Shown: positions 27,016 through 34,939 of the stretch, one piece after another
How positions within the stretch are numbered: position 1 is the first letter of the stretch
Layout of the letters: each line of letters starts with the position of its first letter
Assembly: GCF_026000575.1 (NCBI RefSeq)
Contig: NZ_AP026910.1
Location: 1,240,001-1,304,000, forward strand
DNA length: 64,000 bases
Origin: Rhodoluna sp. KAS3
GTDB lineage: Bacteria; Actinomycetota; Actinomycetes; Actinomycetales; Microbacteriaceae
Direction: 5' to 3'
Notes under the pieces: model-generated
Seen by the model: only the letters and a program-made list of their open reading frames with translations
The model's database searches: none
Told to the model about the DNA's origin: nothing
Position numbers and translations under genes: made by a program

Positions 27016-27038
27016 AACCCGAGAAATGAGTCGTTTGG

Positions 27039-27710
27039 TTACTGAAGGTTAAAGAAGTAGTACTTGTCTTCCCAGGCGCTTGGAATCAGAACCATTTGGC
27101 TTGGGTCTTTCGAGATGTCCAACTGCACGTAAAGGCTGCCCGAGTCGCTGAACCCAGGCATGATTGCAATGTCACCTAGGTCATCCGAGACTGTTGGCCC
27201 AAAGATGCCCTGAGAAACCAGTTTTCCGCCGGCCACTACACCGACTTCAGCAATGTATGGCTCCTCGGTTTCGTCACCCATGTTGGTGGCTGTGACGTTG
27301 AATTGAACCCAGCGGGTTGTGGCCTCTGGGTCCGGAATGCCGTCGTAGTTATCGTCGTATGTACAGCCGTCGTTAAACATGTTTTCTGAACAGACGTACC
27401 AAGATGCATCGTCAACGTACTCGTTGAAAGTGAACTTGAAATTTCCGATCTTTAGAGATGTTCCAACTGGCACAGGTCGCTTTGCGCTGCCAAGCGCGGG
27501 TGCGGTGGAGGTGAGTTTCCAAACCTTCTTCTTGCCCGACTTTACGCAGGTGTAAGTTTTTAGGCCTACGGTTGATTTTTTGTTTAGCGTTGTGCACTTA
27601 CCGCCGGCTTTAACAGTTGCAGCTTCTGTTGCGCCTATCCCCGATGAAAGGACTAGACCCAGTGCCAAAGCAATTGCACCGACACTTTTACCGACTGTCA
27701 TTGTTGCCAT
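27039..27710 (-). CDS. Secreted protein with DUF4352-like domain
   Basis: 223 residues with a signal peptide (cleavage likely after A-T-E-A, about residue 30). A short module follows, GGKCTTLNKK...KTYTCVKSGKKKVWK, with two cysteines and a final tryptophan, seen in many actinobacterial secreted proteins. The main part has an immunoglobulin-like beta layout with WVQFNVTATNMGDE, typical of DUF4352-type extracellular domains. ATG with a GGGGG ribosome site. It precedes ahcY on the same strand with an 83-base gap. The function is not known. Confidence 0.72.
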   Translation of the reverse strand: MATMTVGKSVGAIALALGLVLSSGIGATEAATVKAGGKCTTLNKKSTVGLKTYTCVKSGKKKVWKLTSTAPALGSAKRPVPVGTSLKIGNFKFTFNEYVDDASWYVCSENMFNDGCTYDDNYDGIPDPEATTRWVQFNVTATNMGDETEEPYIAEVGVVAGGKLVSQGIFGPTVSDDLGDIAIMPGFSDSGSLYVQLDISKDPSQMVLIPSAWEDKYYFFNLQ

Positions 27711-27737
27711 TTCGATACCCCCATATCGTTCAGTTAA

Positions 27738-28313
27738 CTAAATAGTAGAGCCAAATTGGAACTTAGACACCAACTCAGCGCTGAGCCTTATTTGCCCCTG
27801 ACTTGCTCTTACGAGAGTTGCGTAAACAGGCCTCAAGTACGCCACCGTCGAGACGATTCGAATTGTGATCCAAGGGCATTCTTGGGTTACAAATTGGACG
27901 GCTGGCAGGAAGTCTGAGTCCGCGCTAAACAAGAGAATCTCTTCGTATTTGCCGTTCAAGGCACCTTTGACTAGTTCTGTAGCCAAAGCAACATCTGTCT
28001 GCTTCTCTTGATGTTTCCAGAATTTGGTCTCGCAATGTGGACAATTTTGAGACTGGCTCCTAAATTCGCCAAGGACAACCTCTACCCCGGATGATCGAAG
28101 TTCGGCCAAATATTTATGCTGGGCTTCCTTGACTGAGTTGCCAAGATGTCTGATTTTTGCTGTGAAATATTGGACTCGCACTTCTGAAATTCCGTGCCCA
28201 TCAGCAATGAATTTCGAAAGGGCCATCAGATCGATTTTTAGAAGATCCTCGTCCAAATCGCGAAGCGCATGAAAAATGTTGAGTCCGTCAACACAAACCA
28301 ACATGCGGGGCAT
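27738..28313 (-). CDS. NYN-domain (PIN-like) RNase-type protein
   Basis: 191 residues of the NYN/LabA-like superfamily, a PIN-related fold often acting on RNA. The acidic residues are in place: VCVDGLNIFHAL at the start (D9), QTDVALATEL in the middle and FSADSDFLPAVQ after it. An extra C-P-H-C pair near residue 85 could bind zinc. An upstream in-frame start at 28382 is rejected because the frame there passes through the terminator of the TPR gene; ATG 28311-28313 or 28302-28304 is used. Its target is not known, and it sits between a secreted protein and a TPR gene, all leftward. Confidence 0.8.
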   Translation of the reverse strand: MPRMLVCVDGLNIFHALRDLDEDLLKIDLMALSKFIADGHGISEVRVQYFTAKIRHLGNSVKEAQHKYLAELRSSGVEVVLGEFRSQSQNCPHCETKFWKHQEKQTDVALATELVKGALNGKYEEILLFSADSDFLPAVQFVTQECPWITIRIVSTVAYLRPVYATLVRASQGQIRLSAELVSKFQFGSTI

Positions 28314-28329
28314 TAGAACCTCGTTAAGT

Positions 28330-28356
28330 AAAAAACCCGGCGGATATACCGCCGGG
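28330..28356 (-). terminator. Terminator of the TPR gene
   Basis: CCCGGCGG and CCGCCGGG pair around ATATA; on the minus strand six T residues follow. It separates the TPR gene from the NYN gene. A run of seven G lies at its upstream foot. Confidence 0.88.
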
Positions 28357-28459
28357 GGGGATTGGGTGTGAGCCAATCGCAATACGGCTAAGTTATCAAA
28401 GTCTTATTCAGAACTCAATAACTTTGGCCAGTGGAAACCAACCTGTGTAAAACCCGCAC

Positions 28460-29404
28460 TTAGCTCTGGTGCAGCAGGCTCAACTCTGCGTGCTGAGCAA
28501 GGCTCTTGAGTCCAACTGCCTTGAGCAAAGGTACCGCTGACTCAAGTGTGCCCCGCGCATCACTTGACCCGTTGCGCAGTTGATGTTGACCCAGGCTGTA
28601 GAGAGCTTTAGCAGCGGTCTCGCGCTTTTCTTTTACGTCGTTGTCCTCGATGAGGGTTTTGAGTAGGTCGTCGGCAATTTCGTTATTGCCGAGTTCTGAA
28701 TGGATGTTAGCCAGCTCAATCTGGCTCTCTCTTTGCCCTTGAAGATCGTTAGAAAATTCGGCGATGCGCATGGCGTCTTGAGCGTGACCAATGGCTACAT
28801 GAAGATCGCCGAGCTTGCGCTCAACAAACGCCAGCTTGTACTTGGTCAAAATGATGTGCTCGGTGCGCCCGTGGGCTTCAAGCAACGGAACTGCAAGGGT
28901 CAGGTTTTCGCGAGACTCGGCATAGCGCATGCGGCTTGCCAATAGTGCGCCAAGGTCAAAGAGGGCCTGGCCCTGAAAGTATTCGTGGCCAGCCTCAGCA
29001 AACCCGTTGATAGCTTTTCGGTAGGCAGCCTCTTGCAGCCCCTCCTGCAATGTGGTGCGGTAGCAATCGGCCAAGTGCCACTGCATAAAGGCGTAGTCAA
29101 GTGAATTGGCAATGACGTCGGCAAACTCAATAGCCTCGAGGATGGCCTCGATGGCTTCTTCATCGCGCGCAGAATCGTGAAGGGCAAGGCTCTTGAGTCG
29201 GGTTGCCTCCACCCACAAGCTTGAACCGCGCTCGTCAGCCAGGGCATCGATCAAACCGCCGGCAACTGCAACGGCATCGTCATGCTCGTTGTTGTCCCAC
29301 AGATAAAACGCCAGGTCAAACATGGCCTTGTGGCGGTTTGGATTGTTCAAGTCTGTGGAGCGCTTCCACAGCTTGGTTAACGCTTTGTCTTCAATAGATG
29401 ACAT
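28460..29404 (-). CDS. Tetratricopeptide-repeat protein
   Basis: 314 residues, almost wholly helical and made of TPR-like helix pairs spaced about 34-40 residues, for example KAMFDLAFYLWDNNEHDDAV, FAEAGHEYFQGQALFDLGALL, AIGHAQDAMRIAEF and ESQIELANIHSELGN. No signal peptide or membrane helix, so cytoplasmic scaffold or binding protein. The ATG has a strong site (AGGGGG, six bases upstream). The promoter just upstream contains 14 consecutive G between its -35 and -10 boxes. A terminator follows the gene. The partner is unknown. Confidence 0.8.
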   Translation of the reverse strand: MSSIEDKALTKLWKRSTDLNNPNRHKAMFDLAFYLWDNNEHDDAVAVAGGLIDALADERGSSLWVEATRLKSLALHDSARDEEAIEAILEAIEFADVIANSLDYAFMQWHLADCYRTTLQEGLQEAAYRKAINGFAEAGHEYFQGQALFDLGALLASRMRYAESRENLTLAVPLLEAHGRTEHIILTKYKLAFVERKLGDLHVAIGHAQDAMRIAEFSNDLQGQRESQIELANIHSELGNNEIADDLLKTLIEDNDVKEKRETAAKALYSLGQHQLRNGSSDARGTLESAVPLLKAVGLKSLAQHAELSLLHQS

Positions 29405-29422
29405 GTGATTCCCCCTAATCTC

Positions 29423-29453
29423 ATTTAAGCCCCCCCCCCCCCCTGAAAATCAA
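29423..29453 (-). promoter_or_regulatory. Promoter of the TPR gene with a 14-G spacer tract
   Basis: On the minus strand TTGATT (29453-29448) and TTAAAT (29428-29423) flank a 19-base spacer of which 14 bases are G (plus-strand C at 29430-29443). Twelve G would give the ideal 17-base spacing. This is the layout of slippage-controlled promoters such as porA in Neisseria. Confidence 0.55.
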
Positions 29454-29555
29454 GTTGAGCGACTCGCGACCAACGTAGTGGGTGCCTCTGACAAAATGAC
29501 TGCCAAATTTCGCGAAGGCTAGGATATGTGGAGCGAAAAGAACGGAATTCAACCT

Positions 29556-30131
29556 ATGAGCAAGCTCTCAAACGTCATCGAACGCAGCATCTTTTGGTCA
29601 CGCTGGCTACTAGCGCCGCTATACCTAGGGCTCATCGGTGTATTGGCCGTACTGGCCTACAAGTTTGTTGTTGAGTTCATTGCCATGGTGCAAAACGTGA
29701 TGCTGCACGATGACCACAGTTTTGTACTTGATCTGTTGGCGCTGCTTGACCTGGTGCTGATGGCCAACCTGATTTTGATTGTGCTGTTTGCGGGCTACGA
29801 GAACTTTGTTTCGAAGATTGAGGTTGCTGAGCGCTCGGTCGACCGCCCTTACTGGATGGGGTCGGTTGACTTCTCTGGTTTGAAGATCAAGCTGATCGGC
29901 TCGTTGGTGGCCATCTCAGTTATCGAGCTGCTGAAGGACTTTGTTGAGCTGGCCGAAGACACCCATGCCGAGGTTGGCCAGGGCACGATTTGGCGCATCA
30001 TCATTCACCTGACCTTTGTGGTTTCTGGTGTGCTGTTTGCGGTGATGGACTGGATTAGCGATAACCGCGTGATTCGCAAGCACGAAAGCGCGATGGCTCA
30101 CGGCAGTGCGGGCAGTTCGGCCAACATCTAA
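29556..30131 (+). CDS. YqhA/UPF0114-family membrane protein
   Basis: 191 residues with four hydrophobic segments and the family patterns SRWLLAPLYLGL near the start, LVLMANLILIVLFAGYENFVS in the middle and WRIIIHLTFVVSGVLFAVMDWI at the end, close to E. coli YqhA. The ATG at 29556 matches the family N-terminus; an earlier in-frame ATG at 29526 directly abuts a -10-like TAGGAT (29520-29525) and so would lie upstream of the likely transcript start. Divergent from the TPR gene. The cellular role of the family is not well known; a membrane channel-like role has been suggested. Confidence 0.85.
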   Translation: MSKLSNVIERSIFWSRWLLAPLYLGLIGVLAVLAYKFVVEFIAMVQNVMLHDDHSFVLDLLALLDLVLMANLILIVLFAGYENFVSKIEVAERSVDRPYWMGSVDFSGLKIKLIGSLVAISVIELLKDFVELAEDTHAEVGQGTIWRIIIHLTFVVSGVLFAVMDWISDNRVIRKHESAMAHGSAGSSANI

Positions 30132-30164
30132 TTAGGCGTCAACCCTCAAAGGTAAAATATTGAG

Positions 30165-30914
30165 ATGAACCCTGATTATTTAGAAGAGCTGCTTGGTTGC
30201 GCTTTGACAGCAGCCAACGCTGGCGCCGCCGAACTTTTGAAGCGCTTTGGCGGACCGCTTGATATTCAGTCCAAGACCTCTGCCGAAGACAAAGTCACCG
30301 ATGCCGATCTGGCCTCAGAAAATGTGGTTCGCGGCGTAATTGCGGAGCTGCGCCCAAACGACACCATCAGTGGTGAAGAACTTGCCGAGCAGGTAGGTGC
30401 CAACGCGGCGGTGCGCTGGAGCATTGACCCGCTCGACGGAACGGTCAACTACACCCGCGGTATTCCATACTTTGCCACCTCAGTTGGCGCGCAAGACCTA
30501 ACCACAGGCCTGTGGGTTGCCGGCGCGGTTGTGGCGCCCGCCCTAAACACCACCTACTACGCAAAACGCGGCGGTGGCGCCTGGGTTATTCGCAACGGCG
30601 TAACCACCCAGATTTTTGGCCCGCCAAAAGACCGGATGACCAAAATCTTGGCCACCGGCTTTTCATACTCAGCCGTTGAGCGCGCTGCTCAGTTTGAAAA
30701 ACTTGACCAGATGATGCCTGAGTTTGTTGACATTCGCCGCATGGGATCAGCAGCGCTGGATGCCTGTATGGTTGCTGACGGCACGGTTGATGTTTATTAC
30801 GAGAAGCACATCAAAGAACACGACTGGGCAGCTGCCCTGTTGATTGCAGAAGAAGCCGGCCAGACCGTCAAGCGCCCAGATTACGTTGGCGACTTTGGCT
30901 CAGTTAACCTCTAG
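30165..30914 (+). CDS. Inositol-monophosphatase-family phosphatase
   Basis: Mg-dependent phosphomonoesterase, 249 residues. Metal-binding motifs are present: E-E in SGEELAE, DPLDGT in WSIDPLDGTVNY, and EHDWAAALLIAEEAG near the C-terminus, with an RRMGSAALDAC core. The substrate could be inositol-1-phosphate, histidinol phosphate or PAP; the nearby inositol locus 3 kb away makes the first attractive but is only context. TAAAAT at 30153-30158 stands exactly six bases before the ATG, with no ribosome site, so the mRNA is likely leaderless. Confidence 0.85.
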   Translation: MNPDYLEELLGCALTAANAGAAELLKRFGGPLDIQSKTSAEDKVTDADLASENVVRGVIAELRPNDTISGEELAEQVGANAAVRWSIDPLDGTVNYTRGIPYFATSVGAQDLTTGLWVAGAVVAPALNTTYYAKRGGGAWVIRNGVTTQIFGPPKDRMTKILATGFSYSAVERAAQFEKLDQMMPEFVDIRRMGSAALDACMVADGTVDVYYEKHIKEHDWAAALLIAEEAGQTVKRPDYVGDFGSVNL

Positions 30915-30940
30915 CCAAGCCGGCGAACTCTAGCCAAGCC
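30909..30940. repeat. 13-bp direct repeat over the two convergent stop codons
   Basis: CTCTAGCCAAGCC occurs at 30909-30921 and at 30928-30940. The first copy holds the TAG of the phosphatase gene, and the second holds the stop (CTA) of the opposite gene. It is probably a small tandem duplication of the gene-end sequence. Confidence 0.6.
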
Positions 30941-31514
30941 TAAAAGCGCGCTTGACCGGGTACTCAAGGTACTCGGCCATAAACTCAAGCCGTTCGTCGC
31001 GCCAAGCGTAATCGCGCGCCACTTTGGCCAGCGCTGCCCAGAAAAATACGTTCAAAAGATCCACACTGATGTGGGTCATCGAATCACCCGGAAAAGCCTT
31101 ACCAATCATCCGGCGCAACAAAGTCGGAACATCACTCAAGCCGTATCGGTGCAGCGCAGCGCGAACCTGAAACTCAAGCTCACGAGCACGGCGCGGGTTC
31201 CAGAGCGGGTTACCGCCCGAGCCATCTCCCATGCGCCCGTATTCATCGGTGGGTAAATGCAGCAGGATGTGGGCCACGGTTGCGTGCCGAACATGCGCGC
31301 CATCGAGCAAATCAAATAGCGGCGCAAACGAGTCAATCTCGTAACCGCACTTACGTAAATCTAGAACATCGGGGTAGTACGGAAACTTATAAAAAGGTAT
31401 GTGCTTGACGATTGGGCCCGATTTGCGAACCGCAACTTTGCCCTTGACCTCGCCGCCCCAGGTTTGAACGGCTTCATCGGGCTCGCCCGCGCCTTGCCAC
31501 TCTTCTGGATTCAT
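30930..31514 (-). CDS. Conserved-looking protein of unknown function
   Basis: 194 residues, cytoplasmic, no recognised family. The sequence looks globular and mixed, with aromatic clusters (HIPFYKFPYYPDVLDL), a stretch ATVAHILLHLPTDEYGRMGDGSGGN and a helical C-terminal half that ends in YPVKRAFRLG. The ATG has no obvious ribosome site. It lies six bases downstream of the serine hydrolase gene on the same strand, so they probably share a transcript. No function is proposed. Confidence 0.65.
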   Translation of the reverse strand: MNPEEWQGAGEPDEAVQTWGGEVKGKVAVRKSGPIVKHIPFYKFPYYPDVLDLRKCGYEIDSFAPLFDLLDGAHVRHATVAHILLHLPTDEYGRMGDGSGGNPLWNPRRARELEFQVRAALHRYGLSDVPTLLRRMIGKAFPGDSMTHISVDLLNVFFWAALAKVARDYAWRDERLEFMAEYLEYPVKRAFRLG

Positions 31515-31520
31515 AGGGTT

Positions 31521-32684
31521 CTATTGTGCCAAAATTCGTTTGACTTCACGGATGGCCGCTTGCTGCCAATTCTGCTCTTCAGGCCCGCTGTGAATGTAAC
31601 TCGAGGTGTAGGCCACGCCAACATCTAGGCCGAAATCACCGCAGGCAATCTGCCCGCCGAGGCCGTCGTGACCGAATGAGGTAGGCGAGAGCATGTCTCT
31701 GAAGCCAGGGGTGTCGAGCATGAATCCGAGTCCGCGGTTTGGCCACGGGCCTGGCTCGCCCCAAACAGTTGGGCCGGTCACGGTAATCTCTGCGGCAACT
31801 TTTAGGGTTTCATCACTCAGCAATCGCACGCCATCGGTTTCGGTAACACAAGCCGAGTAAATCTTGGCCAAGGCCTTTGCGCTGGCAACGCCACCGGCGC
31901 CGGCAAACTCAGACTGCAAAACTCGAGGGTCGTTGAACCCGGTACCATCGCCAGCAACCTCGGCGGTGAAGGCGTTGCCAAAAGTCATGGCCTTTTCGAT
32001 CCAATAGTTTGGGGTGCCAGGCAGCGGGTTGCCAGAGGCACGCTTGCCGTCGGTAATTAGCGGCGCAACCTGCCCTAGTTTGTCGGCCGGCAGACCAATC
32101 CAGGCGTCAACATTGAGGGGGCCGGCAATGTGGTTCTGCAGGTACTGACCGATAGTCTCGCCGGTAATGCGGCGAACCAGTTCACCAATCAAGTGACCAA
32201 AAGTGCCGGCGTGATACTGGTATCCGGTGCCGGGTGCCCACAGTGGCTCTTGGGCGGCAAGCTCGTCAACCACGGTGTGGCCGTCTAGAAATTCATCGAT
32301 GTTTAAATCGCGGCGAACAGCCGAAAGGCCGGAGCGGTGCTGAAGCAACCACTTGACCGGAATCTCACTCTTGCCAGCCGCGGCAAACTCTGGCCAGTAG
32401 TAGGCCACGCGCGCTTCTGGGTCAAGCAGCCCGCGCTCAATCAGCTGGTTGGCAATTATTGATACCAGGCCCTTGGTGCAAGAGAAAATCACCGATGCGG
32501 TGTTTGATTGCCAGTCTTGCCCAGGTTTTGCCTGACCCTGCCAGATGTCTAGGGCCAGCTCACCGTCTTGATAAATTGCCATGGATGAACCTCCGGCAAA
32601 GGCGCCATCGGTGGATTTTTCGAGCTCTTTGCCCTGGGCAAAGAACAACTCGGCAACTGTTTCAAACTTCGGTGTAATCAACAT
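31521..32684 (-). CDS. Serine beta-lactamase-like hydrolase (EstB-type esterase family)
   Basis: 387-residue cytoplasmic hydrolase of the class C beta-lactamase/esterase fold. The nucleophile motif SxxK is in FSCTKGLVS, the Tyr motif in TGYQYHAGTFG, and the third motif is an H-G type in FGHDGLGGQI as in EstB esterases. No signal peptide, so an ester or amide inside the cell rather than an antibiotic is the likely substrate. It precedes the unknown gene above and follows glpX, all leftward. Confidence 0.85.
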   Translation of the reverse strand: MLITPKFETVAELFFAQGKELEKSTDGAFAGGSSMAIYQDGELALDIWQGQAKPGQDWQSNTASVIFSCTKGLVSIIANQLIERGLLDPEARVAYYWPEFAAAGKSEIPVKWLLQHRSGLSAVRRDLNIDEFLDGHTVVDELAAQEPLWAPGTGYQYHAGTFGHLIGELVRRITGETIGQYLQNHIAGPLNVDAWIGLPADKLGQVAPLITDGKRASGNPLPGTPNYWIEKAMTFGNAFTAEVAGDGTGFNDPRVLQSEFAGAGGVASAKALAKIYSACVTETDGVRLLSDETLKVAAEITVTGPTVWGEPGPWPNRGLGFMLDTPGFRDMLSPTSFGHDGLGGQIACGDFGLDVGVAYTSSYIHSGPEEQNWQQAAIREVKRILAQ

Positions 32685-32715
32685 AGTGGTTCAATTCTGC
32701 CACCACCGATTGCGG

Positions 32716-33678
32716 CTAGCGCCAGCGAGCAGCTAGGTAGTCAGCCTTTACTCGGCGGATTGTGCCAGAACGAGAACGCAGAATGATGCTGTCGGTGGTT
32801 AGGTACTGACCCTTTTTCTGAACGCCATCAAGCAGCAACCCATCGGTCACACCGGTGGCAACAAAGTAGGTGTTGTCACTCTTAACCAGGTCATCCATTT
32901 CAAAAATCTTGTTCAGGTCGTGGCCGGCCTCGATTGCCTTCTTCATTTCCTCTGGGGAAAGTGGGCTAATGCGTCCCTGCATAAATCCGTTGAGCGCCTT
33001 AGTTGCACAGGCGGTGATGGTTCCCTCAGGGGCTCCACCAATACCAAGCAGCATGTCGATGTTTCCGTCACCGGTAACAGCGTGGATTCCCGCGGCAACA
33101 TCGCCGTCTAGAAATAGGCGGGTGCGGCCACCGGCTCGACGAACCGCTTCTTGCAGCGGCACGTGACGTGGGCGGTCAATCATTGCCACGGTGATCTCGC
33201 TGACGTCCTTCTTCAAAGCCTTAGCGAGCTCGCGCACATTTTCTTCTGGGGTTTGGTCCAGGCTCACGGCGCCGCGACCGGCTGCTGAAGTCACAAGCTT
33301 GTCCATGTAGAACACGTCTTGTGGGTTGTACATTGTGCCTCGGTCTGAAACCGCGATAACTGAGATGGCGTGGGCGCGGCCAGAGGCAGTCACCGATGTT
33401 CCGTCGACTGGGTCTACCGCAACATCACACTCAGGCCCGTTGCCGTTGCCAACGACTTCGCCGTTGAACAACATTGGGGCTTCGTCTTTTTCACCTTCAC
33501 CGATAACGACGGTGCCGGCAAAATCAACGGTTGAAAGAAATTCACGCATGGCGTCTACTGCGGCTTTGTCGGCGGCGTTTTTGTCGCCGCGGCCAATAAA
33601 TGCGCTGGCTTTAATCGCTGCAGCCTCGGTCGCACGAACAAGCTCCATGCCTAGGTTGCGGTCTGGCTTTGTGTTCAT
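32716..33678 (-). CDS. glpX: Fructose-1,6-bisphosphatase, class II
   Basis: Gluconeogenic step hydrolysing fructose-1,6-bisphosphate. 320 residues from ATG 33676-33678, which follows AAAGGAG; an earlier in-frame start at 33711 is rejected because it covers this site. Family motifs include VIGEGEKDEAPM, VDPVDGTSVTA (metal binding), IDRPRH and LLGIGGAPEGTI. GlpX is the usual FBPase in actinobacteria. It is divergent from the inositol dehydrogenase gene across 195 bases that contain a LacI-type operator nearer the latter. Confidence 0.96.
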   Translation of the reverse strand: MNTKPDRNLGMELVRATEAAAIKASAFIGRGDKNAADKAAVDAMREFLSTVDFAGTVVIGEGEKDEAPMLFNGEVVGNGNGPECDVAVDPVDGTSVTASGRAHAISVIAVSDRGTMYNPQDVFYMDKLVTSAAGRGAVSLDQTPEENVRELAKALKKDVSEITVAMIDRPRHVPLQEAVRRAGGRTRLFLDGDVAAGIHAVTGDGNIDMLLGIGGAPEGTITACATKALNGFMQGRISPLSPEEMKKAIEAGHDLNKIFEMDDLVKSDNTYFVATGVTDGLLLDGVQKKGQYLTTDSIILRSRSGTIRRVKADYLAARWR

Positions 33679-33797
33679 TGCGACTCCTTTGTCTGTTGGG
33701 TGGCTAACCACACCGATGCATTTGCCTCAGTGCAAATTGCATTTGTTATTACATTTTAGCTTTAGGTTTGTTTTTTGAGAACTGTAGACACTATTCT

Positions 33798-33809
33798 TGG
33801 AACGGTCCA
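33798..33809 (+). promoter_or_regulatory. LacI-type operator upstream of the inositol dehydrogenase gene
   Basis: TGGAACGGTCCA, one base away from a perfect palindrome with central CG. It follows directly on a -10-like TATTCT (33792-33797) whose possible -35, TTGTTT (33768-33773), lies 18 bases upstream. The same 12 bases recur at 37078 and 38284. Confidence 0.7.
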
Positions 33810-33873
33810 TTATTGGACGCCCAAACGCAAATTTTCTCAAACCACTGGCAACAGCACAGACAAAGGAGTCATC

Positions 33874-34881
33874 GTGAGCAACAAAGTACGCATCGGTCTT
33901 ATTGGAACCGGCCGAATTGGCCAAGTGCACGCAGCCACGGTTGCAGCTTCTGCCAATGCCGAGCTGACTTGGGTTTGCGACGTTTTTGTTGAGGGCGCTG
34001 AGAAGACCGCCGCTCAGTACGGCGGCAAGGCAACCAACGACCCAGCAGTGGTTTTTGCTTCAGGTGAGGTTGACGCAGTTATCGTTGCATCGCCAACCTC
34101 AACTCACATCGACCTAATCAGCGCAGCGATTGATGCCGGTGTGCACGTGCTGTGCGAGAAGCCAATTGACCTTGACATCACCCGAGTTGATGGGCTTCGC
34201 GCCAAGGCAAACGCAGCTAGCGTAAAGATTGCACTTGGCTTTAACCGCCGCTTTGACCAGCAGTTCAGTGAGATCCAGGCGCGCGTTGCTGCCGGCGACA
34301 TTGGCAAGCTTGAGCAGGTAACCATCATTAGCCGCGACCCAGCTCCGGCCCCTAAGGCTTACCTTGAGGTTTCAGGTGGCATCTTCCGCGACATGACCAT
34401 TCACGACTTTGACATGGCTCGTTTCTTTGTGCCAAACATCGTTGAGGTAAGCGCAACTGGTGCCAACTCATTCAGCGACGACATCCGTGGAATTGGCGAC
34501 TTTGACAGCGTGGTTGTCACCCTGAAGGGTGACGGCGGCGAGCTAATCACCATCATCAACTCACGCCACAGCGCATTTGGATACGACCAGCGCCTTGAGG
34601 CGTTTGGTAGCGAGGGCGCTCTATTTGCCGAGAACGTGGCCCCAACCACCGTGAAGCTTTACACCAACAAGGTTGTCGAAGCCCGCAACCCTTACATGGA
34701 GTTCTTCTTGGAGCGCTACGCCTTTGCGTACAGCAACGAGCTCGAGCAGTTCATCACCAGCATTGGCAGCGGCGAGGTTCTAAACCCAACTTTCGAGGAC
34801 GGCCGCGCAGCGCTGATTTTGGCTGACGCAGCGCAGCTGTCGGCAACCACCGGCAAGAGCGTAAAGGTTGACCTCAGCTAA
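33874..34881 (+). CDS. Inositol 2-dehydrogenase-type oxidoreductase (Gfo/Idh/MocA family)
   Basis: NAD-dependent oxidation of an inositol or related sugar, 335 residues. The dinucleotide-binding loop IGLIGTGRIGQVHA opens the protein, the catalytic lysine lies in LCEKPIDL, and GGIFRDMTIHDFDMARFF holds the usual Asp/His pair, the pattern of IolG proteins. The GTG at 33874-33876 has a clear AAAGGAG site; the frame is open upstream but has no better start. It is controlled by the shared operator at 33798 and is convergent with the IolE-like gene. iolG is the best guess for the name but is not proven. Confidence 0.85.
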   Translation: MSNKVRIGLIGTGRIGQVHAATVAASANAELTWVCDVFVEGAEKTAAQYGGKATNDPAVVFASGEVDAVIVASPTSTHIDLISAAIDAGVHVLCEKPIDLDITRVDGLRAKANAASVKIALGFNRRFDQQFSEIQARVAAGDIGKLEQVTIISRDPAPAPKAYLEVSGGIFRDMTIHDFDMARFFVPNIVEVSATGANSFSDDIRGIGDFDSVVVTLKGDGGELITIINSRHSAFGYDQRLEAFGSEGALFAENVAPTTVKLYTNKVVEARNPYMEFFLERYAFAYSNELEQFITSIGSGEVLNPTFEDGRAALILADAAQLSATTGKSVKVDLS

Positions 34882-34894
34882 TACCTGAGCAGCG

Positions 34895-34930
34895 GTAAAG
34901 GCCCGAGAGATTTCTCGGGCCTTTACTTTT
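34895..34930. terminator. Bidirectional terminator between convergent inositol genes
   Basis: GTAAAGGCCCGAGA pairs perfectly with its inverse around a short loop, followed by TTTT; the reverse strand has a matching but weaker tail. It ends both the dehydrogenase and the IolE-like transcripts. Confidence 0.9.
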
Positions 34931-34939
34931 AAGCTCGGA

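Noticed and set aside
26956-27038. SAH riboswitch upstream of ahcY
   Set aside because: A hairpin is present but the conserved core of that class as I remember it is not.
28314-28382. Longer NYN protein starting at 28382
   Set aside because: The extension would translate through the TPR-gene terminator hairpin.
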